Assembly (NCBI RefSeq): GCF_050624435.1 | Contig: NC_134530.1 | Span: 142,702,721-142,766,720, forward strand | DNA length: 64,000 nucleotides | Origin: Tenrec ecaudatus | Lineage: Eukaryota; Chordata; Mammalia; Afrosoricida; Tenrecidae | Direction: 5' to 3' | In this document: positions 32,640 through 44,832 of the stretch, one piece after another | Numbering within the stretch: position 1 is the first letter of the stretch | How the letters are laid out: each line of letters starts with the position of its first letter | Made by a program: the position numbers and the translations under genes | The notes under the pieces: generated by a model | What the model was told of the DNA's origin: nothing | The model's input: only the letters and a program-made list of their open reading frames with translations | The model's database searches: none

Positions 32640-34246
32640 GCTAGGCGCATGTTGGTCTGGCTCACAGCAACCCATTGAAGCAGACACTGAGCCATTGCCC
32701 GGTCCTGCACCATCCTCTCCGTTATGCTGATGGTTGAGCCCACTGCTGTGGCCGCTATATCAATCCCTCTTTCCCTGCCCCTCCCCTTTACCATGCATGA
32801 GATCCTTCTGGAGGAACAAGTCTCTGGACAACATGCCCAAGGTACGTGAGACAAGGTCTCACCATCCTTACGTCAAAGGAGTATGTTGGCTGTTCTTCCA
32901 AGAAGGATTTGTTTGTTTTTTGGCAGTGCAATATTCTTCCCCTGTATCATAATTCAAATGCATCGATTCTTCTTCAGTCTTCCTTATTCAGTATCCAACT
33001 TTCACATGCATAGGAGGCAACTGAAAACACCCTGGCTTGGGTCAGGTGCACCTTAGTCCTCGAAGTAACATCCTTGCTTTTCAACAGTGTGTGTAGTCCG
33101 GGTGGACTAGAGAAACAAATCCAGGGAGACACTCATATGTGTAAGAGAGAACTTTATAGCAAAGAGCCATTGTACATTAAAAACATACATCCCAGCCCAG
33201 TCCAGATCACGTCCTTAAGTCCGATATTACCCCAAATTATGTAACTGCCACAGTTTAAAGAGGTCTTGTGCAGCAGGTTTGCCTAAGGCAATGCGTTGTT
33301 TGCTATCTTGATTGCTGCTTCTATGAACATTGATAGTGGATGAAATCCTGATGGCTTTGATCTTTTCTCTGTTTATCATGTTACCTCTGGTCCAGTTTTG
33401 AGGATTTTTGTTTTCTGTGCATTGATTTGTAATCCATTCTGAAGGCTTAATCTTCATCAGCAAATTTGTCGAGACCGCCTCACTTTCACCATGCAAGATT
33501 ATGCCTTCACATAATCCAGCTTCTCGGATTATGTGCTCAGCAGACAAATTGAATAAGCATAGTGAAAGAATACGATTCTCTGGCACACCTTTCCTGATTT
33601 TAAACCATGTAGGATTTCCTTGTTCTCTTACCACAGCTGCCTCTGGATCCGTGTATAAGCTCCCCAGGAGCGTAATGAATTGTTCGGCAATTCCTATTCT
33701 TGTCAAGGCTATCTGTATTCCTTATAATCCACACAGTGGGATGCCTTGGCACAGTCAATGAAACACAAGTATACATCTTTCTGGTATTCTCTGATTTTAT
33801 CCAAGATCCATCTGACATCAGCAATGATGGCTCTTGTTCCATGTCCTCGTCTGAATCCTCCCTGGACCTCTGGCAGTTCCCTGTCAGTGTACTGCTGCAA
33901 CCACTGCTGGACAATCTTAAGCAAAATTTCACTGGCATGTGATATCAGTGATATCATTCTATCGTTCGAGCATTCTGTTGGGTCACCTTTCTTTGGAGAA
34001 GTACAAATATGGATCTCTTCTAATCAGTTGGCCAAGTAGCTGTCTTCCAAATTTCCTGGCAGAGACAAGTACTTTCAGTGTTTCTTCAGTTGGATGAAAC
34101 ATTTTTATTGGTATGCCATCAATTCCTGATGTCGTGTTTTTTGGCTAATGTTGTTCAGTGCAGCTTGAACTTCTTCCTTCGGCACCATGAGTTCTTGCTC
34201 CTGAAACAGTGGGATGTTGACTTGTTCTTTCTGGTATAATGACCGT
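32640..34246 (-). mobile_element. BovB/RTE-like LINE, reverse transcriptase region, dead
   Basis: Minus-strand frames carry RTE reverse transcriptase motifs in N-to-C order. First comes 'QQWLQQYTDRELPEVQGGF' and 'RRGHGTRAIIADVRWILDK' (about 33900-33800), then 'YLCFIDCAKASHCVD' (expected FDxxD-type box), then '..RILSLCLFNLSAEHII' (about 33560). The catalytic YADD box, expected about 30-40 residues later, is missing, and frames shift repeatedly. Downstream non-coding blocks reach 32640. An LTR fragment interrupts it at 33090-33252, and another LTR piece truncates the 5' side at 34246; more RTE-like sequence seems to resume at 34449-34560. Confidence 0.82.
33090..33252 (-). mobile_element. Type A LTR, internally deleted, inside the RTE LINE
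   Basis: Both LTR ends are present ('tgtgtagtccgggtggacta' and 'attatgtaactgccaca'), but only about 163 of 530-590 bp remain. The LINE sequence continues across it: compare 'ttgcttttcaaca' before and 'ctttaaag..' type sequence after with the uninterrupted 56010-56060. Confidence 0.75.
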
Positions 34247-34448
34247 GGCAGTTACATAATCTGGTGTCAACTTGCAAAAGGGGTGGAGTCTGGCCTGTCA
34301 ATCAGGTCACAGCTTGAGGACCTCATTTGGAGGCACCACAAAGATGAATAGCTCACTGGAGGCCAGATACACACAGGCTCTGCTTCATCTTCCTGCCGAC
34401 AAGACACATGGAGCGACCTCGAGCCCTGGGAGCTGGAGGAGCCACGTG
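34246..34448 (+). mobile_element. Type A LTR, 5' part
   Basis: 'gtggcagttacataatctgg', 'tgtcaacttgcaaaagggg', 'tggagtctggcctgtcaatc' and 'aggagccacgtgggtcttcc' follow the type A order. The 3' half is missing. Confidence 0.75.
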
Positions 34449-34560
34449 GGTCTTCCTTTTTGATTTCCTTATTCTAGGTCTTTGCACATTCATTAAAACA
34501 TTTTACTTTATCTTCTGGAGTGAGCTGTCTTTAGAAACTTTCCGTTCAGCCTGCCTTTCC
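34449..34560 (-). mobile_element. RTE LINE continuation (probable)
   Basis: 'aaaacattttactttatctt' 'ctggagtgagctgtcttt' and 'aactttccgttcagcctgc' resemble RTE/BovB sequence upstream of the RT in antisense, so the LTR at 34246 probably landed in this LINE. Confidence 0.5.
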
Positions 34561-34789
34561 TGCCCCTAATTGCATAGAGTCCTTGCAGCAAACGTTTCTG
34601 TTAGACACTTGAGTGTGAAATCTGTTTCGACTCACACATGGCATTTGATAATCAAATGGTGGCTTTAAAAGAACAGTGGAAGACGACCCCCTCCTTCATG
34701 TTGCAATGCAGCTGCAGATCTCTATGAAATGGAAATCCGCATACATCATCCCTTGGCAGTAAGTCCTTACGGACTCCCTTCTGTACCTC

Positions 34790-35145
34790 TGTTACCACCA
34801 ACTCTAACTGCCAGCCAGATTGAGCCACTTTCAGTTCCCCTCTCTATGTGGTCTGTCTTCCTCGGAACCTTCTTCCTGAAACCTGCTCCCCACCCCCACT
34901 CTCATTCAGGCTTCCTCTCGAATATCACTCCAGAACGCCTTCCATTAACATAGTTTTCGGTGTGGATGTTCTTCCCCAGTCACCATACAATGTGTCAACG
35001 TTCCTCTGCTTGCTTCCTCACCTACGTCCTCCAACAAGCCTGTAAGAGCTAAGACAGGGACTGCATCTCTGATGTCTACAACCCACTGAAGTTCTTGGCG
35101 TAACCTCAGACCTGCATAAACACTGGTTACTTCATGAACAGTGTT
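34790..35145 (+). mobile_element. L2 LINE 3' fragment
   Basis: 'aagagctaagacagggactg' and the final 'cataaacactggttacttca' 'tgaa' fit the L2 3' end. Diverged. Confidence 0.5.
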
Positions 35146-35509
35146 GATAAAGCTTGATGCTTTCTCCTCTAGCTACAGCCCTCTTTTCATTCCCTGGCAA
35201 AAATCAGGGAAAAAGTCATTTTCAATCACTCCCTCCTCCTCACGATTGCCCATACCCTTCCTAGTTTAGACTATTCTCATCTACTGTGCCACCAACTCAG
35301 GGAGGTTTTCTCTTGCCAAGAGGACAAGTGACCTCCTACTCCCCCAGTTCAGTCCTCTGGGCCTTTTACAGTCCACACCCTCTGGGTGCTCTCTGGAGCA
35401 CGTGCTTAAAAGGCCCTCCACGGCCTCCAGAGTAAATGACGCCCTCTCATCTCCTAACATATTGATTAATCTGTTGGCATAGTCATGTTTTCCTCCACTT
35501 GCCTATAAG
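35146..35509. other. Unassigned CT-rich DNA
   Basis: No named element or exon. It might be an older LINE remnant. Confidence 0.35.
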
Positions 35510-35514
35510 CCCAT

Positions 35515-36102
35515 TGTGGTAGTTACATAATCTGGTGTCAATTTGGGACTTGAGTGGATTGAGAGTGAAGGGGTGGAGTCTAGTCTGTCAACTGGATCAT
35601 AGCCAATGTGGCCTCTGTGTGGGCAGGGCCTTCATTTGAGAGTTCTGGGAATTCCTGGTTTTCCTCCTTGGAGGCAGGAGACACTTTTCTCTTTCTGCTT
35701 ACTCCTTGAGAGACACTGTACTGACAAGAGACATGGCGCTAGGCCCTGGGAGTTGGAGAAGCCACATGGACCTACCCTGATGCAACCAGACCTCTGGAGT
35801 CAGAGAAGCCACGTAGAGACCCCTGCCAGCGCTGAGATGTTTACAACCCCACTGGATCCACAAGACTTCCAACCCACTGGCCTGTGACCTTCCTGCATTT
35901 GGCATCATTAGATGTGTTTTGTGAGTCTGAAGAGGACTTTATAGATTGTTATCAGACATATGGGCTAATATTGGACTTATGGGCTTGATCTGGACTGGGG
36001 TGGGACGTTTTGTCAATATTCAAGTGCTCTTTTATATAAACCTCTTTTTTATTCACACGAGTATCTATGAAGTTGTTTCTCTTGTCTACCCAGACTAACA
36101 CA
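35515..36102 (+). mobile_element. Solo LTR, type A, 5-bp TSD
   Basis: TGTGGTAGTT to AGACTAACACA, flanked by 'cccat' (35510-35514) and 'cacat' (36103-36107). 'gctcttttatataaac' is the likely TATA region. It is the best reference copy of type A because it lacks the CT expansion. Length 588 bp. Confidence 0.9.
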
Positions 36103-36119
36103 CACATGTGTGTCTCACT

Positions 36120-36288
36120 AAGGAGCCCTGGTGGCACTGTCGGCTAAGCTTTGGACTACTAACCTCAAGGTTGGTGGTTCAAACTCATCAGCCACTCAGA
36201 GGGAGAAAGATGAGGCTATCTGCTCCTGGCACAATTAACAGCCTTGGAAACACTATGAATCAGAATCCACTCAATGACATTGGGTAGG
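36120..36288 (+). mobile_element. AfroSINE with 11-bp TSD
   Basis: 'aggagccctggtggcactgt' to 'aatgacattgggtag', flanked by 'tgtgtctcact' (36109-36119) and 'tgtgtcttact' (36289-36299). It landed a few bases from the end of the preceding LTR. Confidence 0.92.
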
Positions 36289-36334
36289 TGTGTCTTACTC
36301 ATGCACTTCTCTAGTTACCAGCCCAATGCAGCAC

Positions 36335-36530
36335 AGACCAGCACACATTGCCATTGAGTTGCTTCTGGGAGACTCCATGTGTGTCAGAGTAGAACTGCCT
36401 ACATACAGCTATCAAGTGGCTTATTTTGGAGAAGTAGTTTTCCAGGCCTTTCTTCAGGAGTGCCTCTGGATGGGCCTAAATTAAACCTCCAACCTTGGGG
36501 TTCATAGCTGAGCAGGTTAACCACCCTCTA
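36335..36530 (-). mobile_element. AfroSINE-like, degraded
   Basis: 'acattgccattgagttgctt', 'agtagaactgcctacataca' and 'ctccaaccttggggttcat' suggest an old antisense copy. Confidence 0.45.
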
Positions 36531-36814
36531 CAGGTTCTGCCTGGCATATAGTAGGACTTAGTAATGAATGTTCAATTCTTTTCCTCAGTTTAACCATTAG
36601 ATGCTCCTCTGAGAAATCCATTCTTAATTCCTTTTGGGTTGCAAACATCAGCAAATATTCTAATCTTCAAGACATACTTTCCACTTCAACTCCATTTCCA
36701 GCTCTCTGCTGGACCCCGGTCCCTAAATGTCGTGCAGGCAGCTCATACATTCACTTTCTCTCCCATTCCACTGCTCAGTTATATTAACATCCATCCAGTG
36801 ACACACAATCTCAA

Positions 36815-37018
36815 AAATCCAACTCACTGCCATCATCATGTTGATTCTAATTCACAACGACCCCATAGGGCAGGGTAGAACTGCTCCTGTGAGTTTCTGA
36901 AACCGTCGCTCTTTCATGGTAGTAGAAAACCTCGTCTTTCTTCCACAGAGCCTCTGGTGGTTTCGAACTGCTGACCTTGCAGTTAGCAGCCCAACTCGAA
37001 ACCACTATGCCACACACC
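36815..37018 (-). mobile_element. AfroSINE
   Basis: 'aactcactgccatcatcatg', 'agggcagggtagaactgctc', 'ggtttcgaactgctgacctt' and 'gaaaccactatgccac' form a nearly full antisense copy. Confidence 0.9.
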
Positions 37019-37089
37019 TCAAAATCCTGTTAGCTTTTCCCCACCGCCTTGCCCCTTTGTCTCCCTGGGCAACAAGCTTCATCCATTAT

Positions 37090-37590
37090 GAATTCCTTCC
37101 CAGAATCCCTAAATCTTGCCCATGGGTCGTTCCTTTTCCTATTCCTACTAAAACATCTCCCCTCACTTTGTCCCAAATATTACTGATCTATTCAACTTCA
37201 AGTAGTTGCATCATCCTTTGATTTCTAGACAATCACGCCTCTGAATGTCCGTACTATTCTGAACATAGCTTAATGTCAGCTTTTGATCTTTAATGACTGA
37301 TTTGCTTGTGTCTCCCTGGGCAGGAACTGTTTCTTGATCACTGGGCCTAGCACTCAAATTCACTGCCGTAGAGTTCAGAGCGGCTCATAGGGAGCCTGTA
37401 GGATAGGAAAGGATTGCCCCTGTGAGTTTCTGAAACTCACTCTTTACGAGAGTAGAAAGCCGGGTCTTTCTCCCGCAGAGCACATGGTGGTTTCTAACGC
37501 TGACTTTTAGCTTAGCGGCCCCTTGGGCCTAGCACACTGACATTTTAAGCACTTAGAACACATTTTTATGAGAATTAATGCATGAATAAA
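37090..37590 (+). mobile_element. L2 LINE 3' end, split by an AfroSINE
   Basis: 'tccctgggcaggaactgttt' and 'cttgatcactgggcctagca' continue after the SINE with 'acatttttatgagaattaat' 'gcatgaataaaa', the L2-like terminus. Confidence 0.6.
37354..37523 (-). mobile_element. AfroSINE with 12-bp TSD
   Basis: Flanked by identical 'tgggcctagcac' at 37342-37353 and 37524-37535. The interior reads 'attcactgccgtagagttca' to 'ttttagcttagcggccc'. It interrupts the L2. Confidence 0.92.
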
Positions 37591-38229
37591 AAGGCGGACT
37601 AGGAAAGAATATTCAGTTTCAGAGATCACTGTGAGGGAATTTTTGAATTAAAAAGATAAGACCACAATTTAGAACCCGGCACATTGAATCAATCTACAAA
37701 GATATTTGTGAGAAGTGAGATTACATGGACTGTCTTGTTTTTCAGGTCTCACAAAATCCCTGCCTTTCACGAGGCGCAGTCATACCATTTTTCCATTGCT
37801 GTGAATGAAAACTATTTGACCTTTGAAAACTATTTGATGGGTTTCCGTCTTACACGGGTTCCAGTTTTCACAGGTTTTACTCACTATTGGAATTGCCGTG
37901 CATTTTGGGAAGCTAGGATTTTTTTTTTGAGATCTGTCCTGAGAACTTGATTTTTAGACTTTTCCTCGTTCTGAATGAACAGCCAAAATGCAAAAGAGAA
38001 GATATTATTTTAACCCCTGTTGCATTCTTCATCCTGAGTGAGCAAGATTAGATAAAGTATGAGAGACCGTTTGCCGAATTCTCTCGTAATGCCTGGACAC
38101 GCAGAGGCATATTGTAATCCTTTTCCTTGCCCGGCGTCTACAGTGCCCGAGGAAGCTGTTAGTTGTAGGGTCCCAAATCGACGAAAACAACGCAGAGGTC
38201 CGGATTCACCCCACGCATTATGGCTCTTA
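37591..38229. other. Upstream flank of EEIG2, no gene recognised
   Basis: AT-rich DNA grading into the CpG island. No exon or repeat is recognised. Confidence 0.4.
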
Positions 38230-38400
38230 GACCCAATGGGTAAAAAAATCCAATCCCGGAGGGGAAGAAGCGAAAGGAGGCGGGGCAGAAATGGAAGGGA
38301 GCGGCGGAGAGGAAGCGGTGGGGGGGAGCTCCCCTGGGGTTCGGTTTGCCTCCTGTTAACCCCAGAGAGGCGGGGCGCCCCAACTGCCCTCGCGGGTTAG

Positions 38401-38958
<558 letters not shown>

Positions 38959-39030
38959 TAAGGCGCCCTCGCCGCACGGAGGGGCTCGTCTCAGGGCAAC
39001 AGCTTCTTCCAGGACCCGTTTGCTCCGCGA

Positions 39031-39695
39031 GGGCAGCCCGCCCTGTAGCTTCCCATTCTTCAGGGACCAGTCGGAAACCAGCCAGGAATGTATTGATCGC
39101 TGCAAAGTGCTTTGCAAATGGGGCCAACTCGCCCGGGCTTGGCGCCTGCGCTTCTGATTCCAGCTGGTTCCTGGTATTTTGCCCTCCCTCCTGAATTGTC
39201 TAGGAATTGGGAGCAATGGCCAGAAGGGAGAGGATGCTTCTGGTTTCTCTTAAATGGTTTCCATATTTGTAAAGTACAAAGTGGAACTTTTGCGATGGTG
39301 TTCAGATAAAAAGAGCAAAAATAATCTCAAAGCTTGTGTTGCAAGCGCGCCCATCCTGTGCTCAGCATAACCCCTTCAGCCTGACAAGTGTTTCAGGGAC
39401 CTCTAGCAGGCCCAGGATGAGGCTAGGGTGAGCCTAGGCCGGATTCGAGCCGTGTTCTCCAGTGCCATGCTGTCGACTCACCGAACTACCTGTCTTGAAG
39501 TGACTTTTATTGGGTTTCCGTGTAGACAGGACTTGGACCAACCAGTGGAGTCCAGTTCCTGTCCACCTTTTGGCATGAGGTCCCTGGCACTCCCGGAGCG
39601 TCATGGTCAGCTTACAGAATGAAGGTGTGGCAGCGTATACCTTCAGTAGTTTCACTGCAACTCCCCCGTCGACAGATTTACCCTAAACTTCAGAA
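39031..39695 (+). other. First part of intron 1, no element recognised
   Basis: GC content falls off quickly after the island. No repeat is recognised. Promoter-proximal intron sequence like this may hold enhancers, but I see no specific site. Confidence 0.4.
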
Positions 39696-39699
39696 GAAA

Positions 39700-39898
39700 G
39701 CAAACAGCCATCAGCCACCGAGTGTACTCTCTGACTCACAGAAACCCTATGGACAGAATAGAACCCGCCCTGTGCGTTTCCCAGGCTGCAAGTCTTTATG
39801 GGAGTACAAAGCCTCATCTTTCTCCCCCAGAGCAGCTGTGGGGTTTGAACTGCTGACTTTGTGGTTAGCAGCCCAACCTATGCCACCAGGGCTCCTCT
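39700..39898 (-). mobile_element. AfroSINE
   Basis: 'gaaaccctatggacagaata', 'tcatctttctcccccagagc' and 'ctatgccaccagggctcct' are in antisense order and well preserved at the head. Confidence 0.88.
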
Positions 39899-40104
39899 GA
39901 GTTACCCTAAGGTTGGTATTTTTAAGAAAAATGGAACGCCTAAGCAATTTTTAAAAGCTGGACCCCAAAGTTCTGAAGACAGAGTAGAATGTTCAATATT
40001 TATAGCCCAAGAGGTTCTATTTCCTTTAGCGGTTACCTTTTAATGCCTTTATTCTGACAACCATGGAAGTGTTGGTTTGAAAATACCTTCTTTTTCTCTT
40101 GTCG

Positions 40105-40265
40105 CGATCATTGGTTCCCACCCATAGCAACCTCATGAGACGAAGTAGAACTGCCTCCTAGAGTTTTCGCAGCTTTGCTCTTCGTAGAAACACGTCACTG
40201 GGCCTCACTTTCCCGGAGCCGCTGAGCAGCCCTTTGCAAATAGCAGACACGCACCACCAGGACCC
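40105..40265 (-). mobile_element. AfroSINE
   Basis: 'cccatagcaacctcatgaga', 'gtagaactgcctcctagagt' and 'cgcaccaccaggacccc' mark a diverged copy. Confidence 0.7.
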
Positions 40266-40517
40266 CTTGTTTTTCTCCTCAGGAGCTGCAAACAAACACG
40301 AGCCACCTAACGGATATGAAATGTTTAAAAATTCCTTGACATGCGCCTGATAATCCGATCTACTTAGTGCTGTGGCTTTCCTTTCATAAAAGCATGAGAT
40401 TAACTGCACCGAAATGGGCCAACATAGCGGGCCCCGGTGCTGGCTGCTGGGCAAGGTTGGTCTTTGGCTGGCATCTGAGAACTGGAGTGGGCAACTGTTC
40501 CCTGGGAGGACCTCCGC

Positions 40518-40720
40518 TTGCGTCGTGCTTACACATTGGGCTGCTTGCGAAAAGATCAGCCGTTTGAAACCAGCAGCTGGTCTGCAGGAGGAAGATGGGG
40601 CTTTCTACTCTCCTAAAGAGTCACAGTGTCACAAACTCACAGGCACTTGTTTGCTTTTCTGTCGGTCGCCATGAATCTGCATTGACTCCATGGCAGTGAG
40701 TTTGTTTTTTGGGGATTTTT
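40518..40720 (+). mobile_element. AfroSINE
   Basis: 'cttacacattgggctgcttg', 'gccgtttgaaaccagcagct', 'gggctttctactctcctaaa' and 'catggcagtgagtttg' are in order. Confidence 0.85.
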
Positions 40721-42705
40721 TGGTTTTCTTTCTGGGAGTCTGAATCATTGACGAGTGCGATGTGGACTTACATGACCAGTCCCCAGTAAACACCTTGGGA
40801 ACGGGGCCTCCCAACGAGGGTCCCTGGTACCCAGCACCGCAGGCATGTTGTCGCAGTTTGATACTGAGGAAATGAAGTGTGTCTGTCTTGTGGCACCACG
40901 GCGAGAGGACTCCTGGAAGCTTGTGCCTGGTTTCCTCTCCGCTGCGCTCCAGGCCCCTTTTGTTCCCTTTACTGCTTGTGTTGGATCTGCTTTTGCTGTA
41001 AAAAATCTGAGCCGGGACCACTACTGCCAGCTGAGTTCTCCGAGTCCTATCGAATCTCCAACCCGGGCATGGTCTTGGGTGCCCCCAATGTGTGTAAACC
41101 TTTTATAAGATAAATCTCCTTTCATAAAATGAACCTTTTGTTAGAGAAAAGCCTAGAGATAAAGCAGCTGACCGGTTTTCAAAAGGGCCTGGGGGGCGGT
41201 TTACAAAAACTAAAAATGCACATCATTCATTATTCAACAAATATGGATTGACTACTAACCAGGTTCCTAGTTGTCTTTTAAGGGCTCTGCGAGTTTCCAC
41301 AAAAAGAAGACCCCACAGAGAAGCGACCCTGCTTAATGAATTCAGTGCTGTGCTTTGAGAGGGGAAGGCAGTAGGGTTTGGTGGGTCAGTGACAATCTGT
41401 GAGTATTGTTGAACTCCCAAAGAAAAAGAGCTTATTTACAGCTGTGAGAGTCACAGAAACACCACATTAGCACTTGGGCTGAGTGCCAGGAAGATGAGGC
41501 TGTTTTGACAAAGAAGTGGGATGGGAGGACAGCCGGAGAGGAGAGTGTGAGCCAATCAGAAATAAGAGTAAGTCCTCAGCCTGATTGCAGAGAAGGTTCT
41601 TGTTGAACCAAAGCCTAAGGTAAGCCTGGGGGGAGGCTGGGATGGAGGTGCAGGGGAAGGTCATGGATGGCTCCAGAAAGAATTACCTTTCCTATGCTTA
41701 CAGTAAACATTTCAACAGAAGAGTCTCACTGAGTTGCAATGGAATCAAAGTAGTATTTCAGCTGGCAGGCAGGCCGGTGCTCTTTGGATTCAAGTGGAGA
41801 TGGACTGGAGATGAGGAGCCAAATTAGGAGGTTATTAAAATAACCCTGGCAGGAACTGATAAGACAGCCTAAAGCCTGAGCTTCCCCATGTAAGTGACTG
41901 ATAAATGGCAATGGGGTAGGAGAAAGCTGCCTTGGTGCCGTGACAGAAGTAAAGAAATCAGGAAAGAATCTTTTCTTTAAGGAATGTGTTAGGTGTGGTG
42001 GGAGGGACTATGAAGAGGTGTATGTTTGACATACTAACATTTGAGGTGACATTGATTGAGCCTGATACACGGTTAGAGACAGTTTATTGTAGGATTTTTA
42101 GATGATTGTATATTGAAGCTTCTTGAACTTCACATATAGAGTCAGTGGCTCAGTGACAATATGTGAGTATTCTTGAAATCCCCAAGTGTTTTGCCTCATT
42201 ACAGATGATGCAAAAATGGCATGGACAGGCGTCTGACCTCCTCTAACTTCACAAGGGTGAGAGGATTATTATTAGTATGAGCAGCCCAAGGCTGACTGCA
42301 GACATACCATCATCATATTCTGACATCAGCCATCCATCCCGTGGCACTTTCTGCTTCTCTGCCAGATCCGATCATTTTTGCAAGACCATCTTCACCTTTA
42401 TGGTTCTGGGAACAACTCAGAATACAGCTCTTTGATTGGTACAGGCCCTTCTCAGCAATGCCCACAGGCAGGGCTCTTTCTGATTCTCCATTCCTCTATC
42501 CTGCTCAGACAAGTATTACAAACATCTGTGGCTTTGCTAGTTAGAGCCCAGAGGTCTGCCATTCCACCAGGAAGCCTCCTGCCCAAAGATGCTCAGCTCT
42601 CACACTGTGCATCAGCACACTCATCCCAATTGCCTGGCTCCCCGGGCCAGGAAGCCCATTGCACCGTCTTGTGTCCGTCTCCTGATTCTACTGTCTCATC
42701 CAATG
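40721..42705. other. Intron DNA, no clear element
   Basis: About 2 kb without a recognisable repeat or exon. The 41220-41300 piece may be an old MIR/L2 trace ('attattcaacaaatatggat'). Frames of 87-130 codons are scattered in all registers. Confidence 0.35.
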
Positions 42706-42711
42706 TGCTCT

Positions 42712-43080
42712 GATGCCCTAGTGGGTTGCCAACTTCAAGGTCAGCAGCTCAACTCCACTAGTCGAGCTTCGTGGGAGAAAGATGAGGCTTTCTGCTCCCA
42801 CAGCAAGTTACAGCTTTGGAAACCTAAGGGGAGTTCTACTCTGTCTATAGCGGTGGTTCTCAACCTTCCTAATGTTGTGGTGACTCCCGCAACCATAAAA
42901 TTGTCTTTGCTACTTCATCACTGTCATTTTGTTACTGTTTTGACTCGGGCGACCCCTGTGAAAGGGTCCTTTGACCTCCAAAGGGGTCGTGAGCAGCAGT
43001 TGAGAACTGCTGGTCTAGAGTATAGAGTTACTGTGTGTCAGAATCAACTCAATGGCAGTGGGTTTGGTTTGGGGGTTTGT
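42712..43080 (+). mobile_element. AfroSINE split by a SPIN-like element
   Basis: The 5' part runs 'gatgccctagtgggttgcca' to 'gggagttctactctgtctat'. The 3' part resumes with 'agttactgtgtgtcagaatc' and 'aatggcagtgggtttggttt'. Confidence 0.88.
42851..43012 (+). mobile_element. SPIN-like hAT MITE with 8-bp TSD
   Basis: The left end 'cggtggttctcaaccttcct' and right end 'gttgagaactgctg' are imperfect inverted repeats of the SPIN CAGCGGTTCTCAACC type. The interior 'aaccataaaattgtctttgc' 'tacttcatcactgtcatttt' and 'gcgacccctgtgaaagggtc' matches the known non-autonomous SPIN layout, also found in rodent and other tetrapod genomes. The TSD is 'gtctatag' (42843-42850) and 'gtctagag' (43013-43020), 7 of 8 identical. 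No transposase is encoded. SPIN elements are a well-documented case of horizontal transfer among tetrapods, so this copy is probably a descendant of such an invasion. Confidence 0.85.
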
Positions 43081-43500
43081 CTCTGAGATAGCTTCTAGCC
43101 ATCTTGTTAGAGCTTTCTCTTTCTCTTGTCTCCTGGGTCTAGGAGGTTCTCAGCACAAGAACCCCAGGCCCAGAGGGTTGGTTCTACTCTTGTCTCTTCT
43201 TGATGGCAGTGAGGGTCCCCTTCCCTTACTGCTCAGACATTGGCTCTCTTTTTTAATCCTAGCAGGATGGCAAAACTGACCAATCCCCTCATTAGGCAGG
43301 GTTTTGTTTCATTAAATGAGCTCCACCTCATGCACCTTACTCTTAGCAGGCTGCCCAGTCCCCTTGGTGTTCCCAAAACAATCTCACCGATCATTCTTGG
43401 AAATCACAAAGCCTGTGGGTACAATTACTTGACATGTAATGTTAAGTAATTCCCTGCACTAAGAAGTGAAAATTACTTTCAAAAAGACCTGGTTTCTCCT
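43081..43500. other. Intron DNA, no element recognised
   Basis: No exon or repeat is seen. Confidence 0.35.
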
Positions 43501-43501
43501 G

Positions 43502-43690
43502 AGGAGCCCTGGTAGCATAGTGGTTACAAGTTGGTCTGTGATCCCCAAGGTCAGCAGTTCAAAACTGCGTGCTGCAGGAGAAAGATGGGACTCTCCACTC
43601 CCATAGAGTCACAGATCAGAAGCTCACAGAAGAAGTTCCCTTCTGCCCTATGAGTCGGTTTTGACTCGTTGACAGCAGCAAGAGTTACTC
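43502..43690 (+). mobile_element. AfroSINE
   Basis: 'aggagccctggtagcatagt', 'ggtcagcagttcaaaactgc', 'tccactcccatagagtcaca' and 'gttttgactcgttgacagca' give a full-length copy. Confidence 0.92.
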
Positions 43691-43874
43691 CTGGAAATAT
43701 TAGTTTAGTGAAGTGGTCAGGAAAAAAAATAAAGACCAGAAGATATTTATTTATAATGATGATAAAAATGGCCAGGTTAAGCTATCAGATTTTAAATATC
43801 TGATCGATTTTAAAGCATTCAGAGAATACATCGCACAGCTCTAGTGATCTAATAAACTAAAGCCAATTTGCCGT

Positions 43875-44390
43875 TGTGTTGGTCTGGGTACTTCAGAGAA
43901 ACAAATCCACAGAAACTCATGGATAAGAGAGAGTTTTATAGAAAGAGTAAGTGCACATTAACAAACATCCCAACCCAGTGCTGCCTAAGCCCACAAGTCC
44001 AACATTAGCCCATATATCTGACACCAATCCAAAAAATCCCTCTCCATCTCACAAAACACACGCAATGACGCCGACTGCAGGAGGAAAGCTGAATCAGTGA
44101 GCGTGTAAGCATCTCCGTGCAGGCAGGGGTCTCCACACGGCTGCTCCAGCACCCAGGGCTGCATCGGGGTAGGTCCATGTGGCTTCTCCTCAGGGATGTC
44201 TTGCAGGAAGTGTGCCTTGCAAGCTGAAGCAGGGAACTGGCTAAGGCAGCTGCACCCTGGTCCAACCATCAGAAAGCAAGAGACCCGAGAACTAGAATGG
44301 TGAGGCTCATTGAGCCATTTATCCTTCCGCCCTTCAATTAATCCCTCAGGTGTTTTTCAGCCAGGTTGGCACAATAAACTAACTACCTCA
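43875..44390 (-). mobile_element. Solo LTR, type B
   Basis: The plus strand runs from 'tgtgttggtctgggtacttc' to 'ataaactaactacctca', collinear with the copy at 12269-12785 throughout. Flanks 'gccgt' and 'gtcta' do not make a clear TSD. Length 516 bp. Confidence 0.85.
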
Positions 44391-44832
44391 GTCTAATAAA
44401 ATATTTCAAAGATCTTTCATAAAGACAAAATATTACATAACTAACTTTTCCTAGATCTTTCTCTTTAAATGCATTTAAGTCAATTTTGCTATATTAAGGC
44501 TGTCAGAATTGGTTAATTCCTGGTCTGCTTTAATAAAGGAGTAATAATAAGAAGTAGTTCTGCAGTGTTAACATCTCCCAGCTCTCTGTTTTGTTCATTG
44601 TGTGTGCGAGTGCCAATAGCTAAAATACTTTTCAAAGTTTCACATGAGCCTGTGGCAAAAAAAAAAAATTTAATTCGGGGAGTGTCCTGTCCTCCGAACG
44701 AGCACATCTGTGTATTAGATCTTTTGCTTTGTAAACAAGCTGAAGGGTTTCTTTGTGGCCAGAGTACATCTTTATGTTTGCAAGATTTTAGTTCCCAGCA
44801 CATTGTGTACAGAAAAAGACAAACAAAAAGCA
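44391..44832. other. Intron DNA, no element recognised
   Basis: AT-rich, with an A13 run at 44657. No gene is recognised. Confidence 0.35.

Noticed and set aside
33227..33706. 159-codon minus-strand frame as a possible gene
   Set aside because: It contains reverse transcriptase blocks of a BovB/RTE LINE with the catalytic box missing; it is a dead LINE.
43870..44395. 5-bp TSD for the type B LTR
   Set aside because: The flanks 'gccgt' and 'gtcta' match at only two of five positions, so no TSD is claimed.
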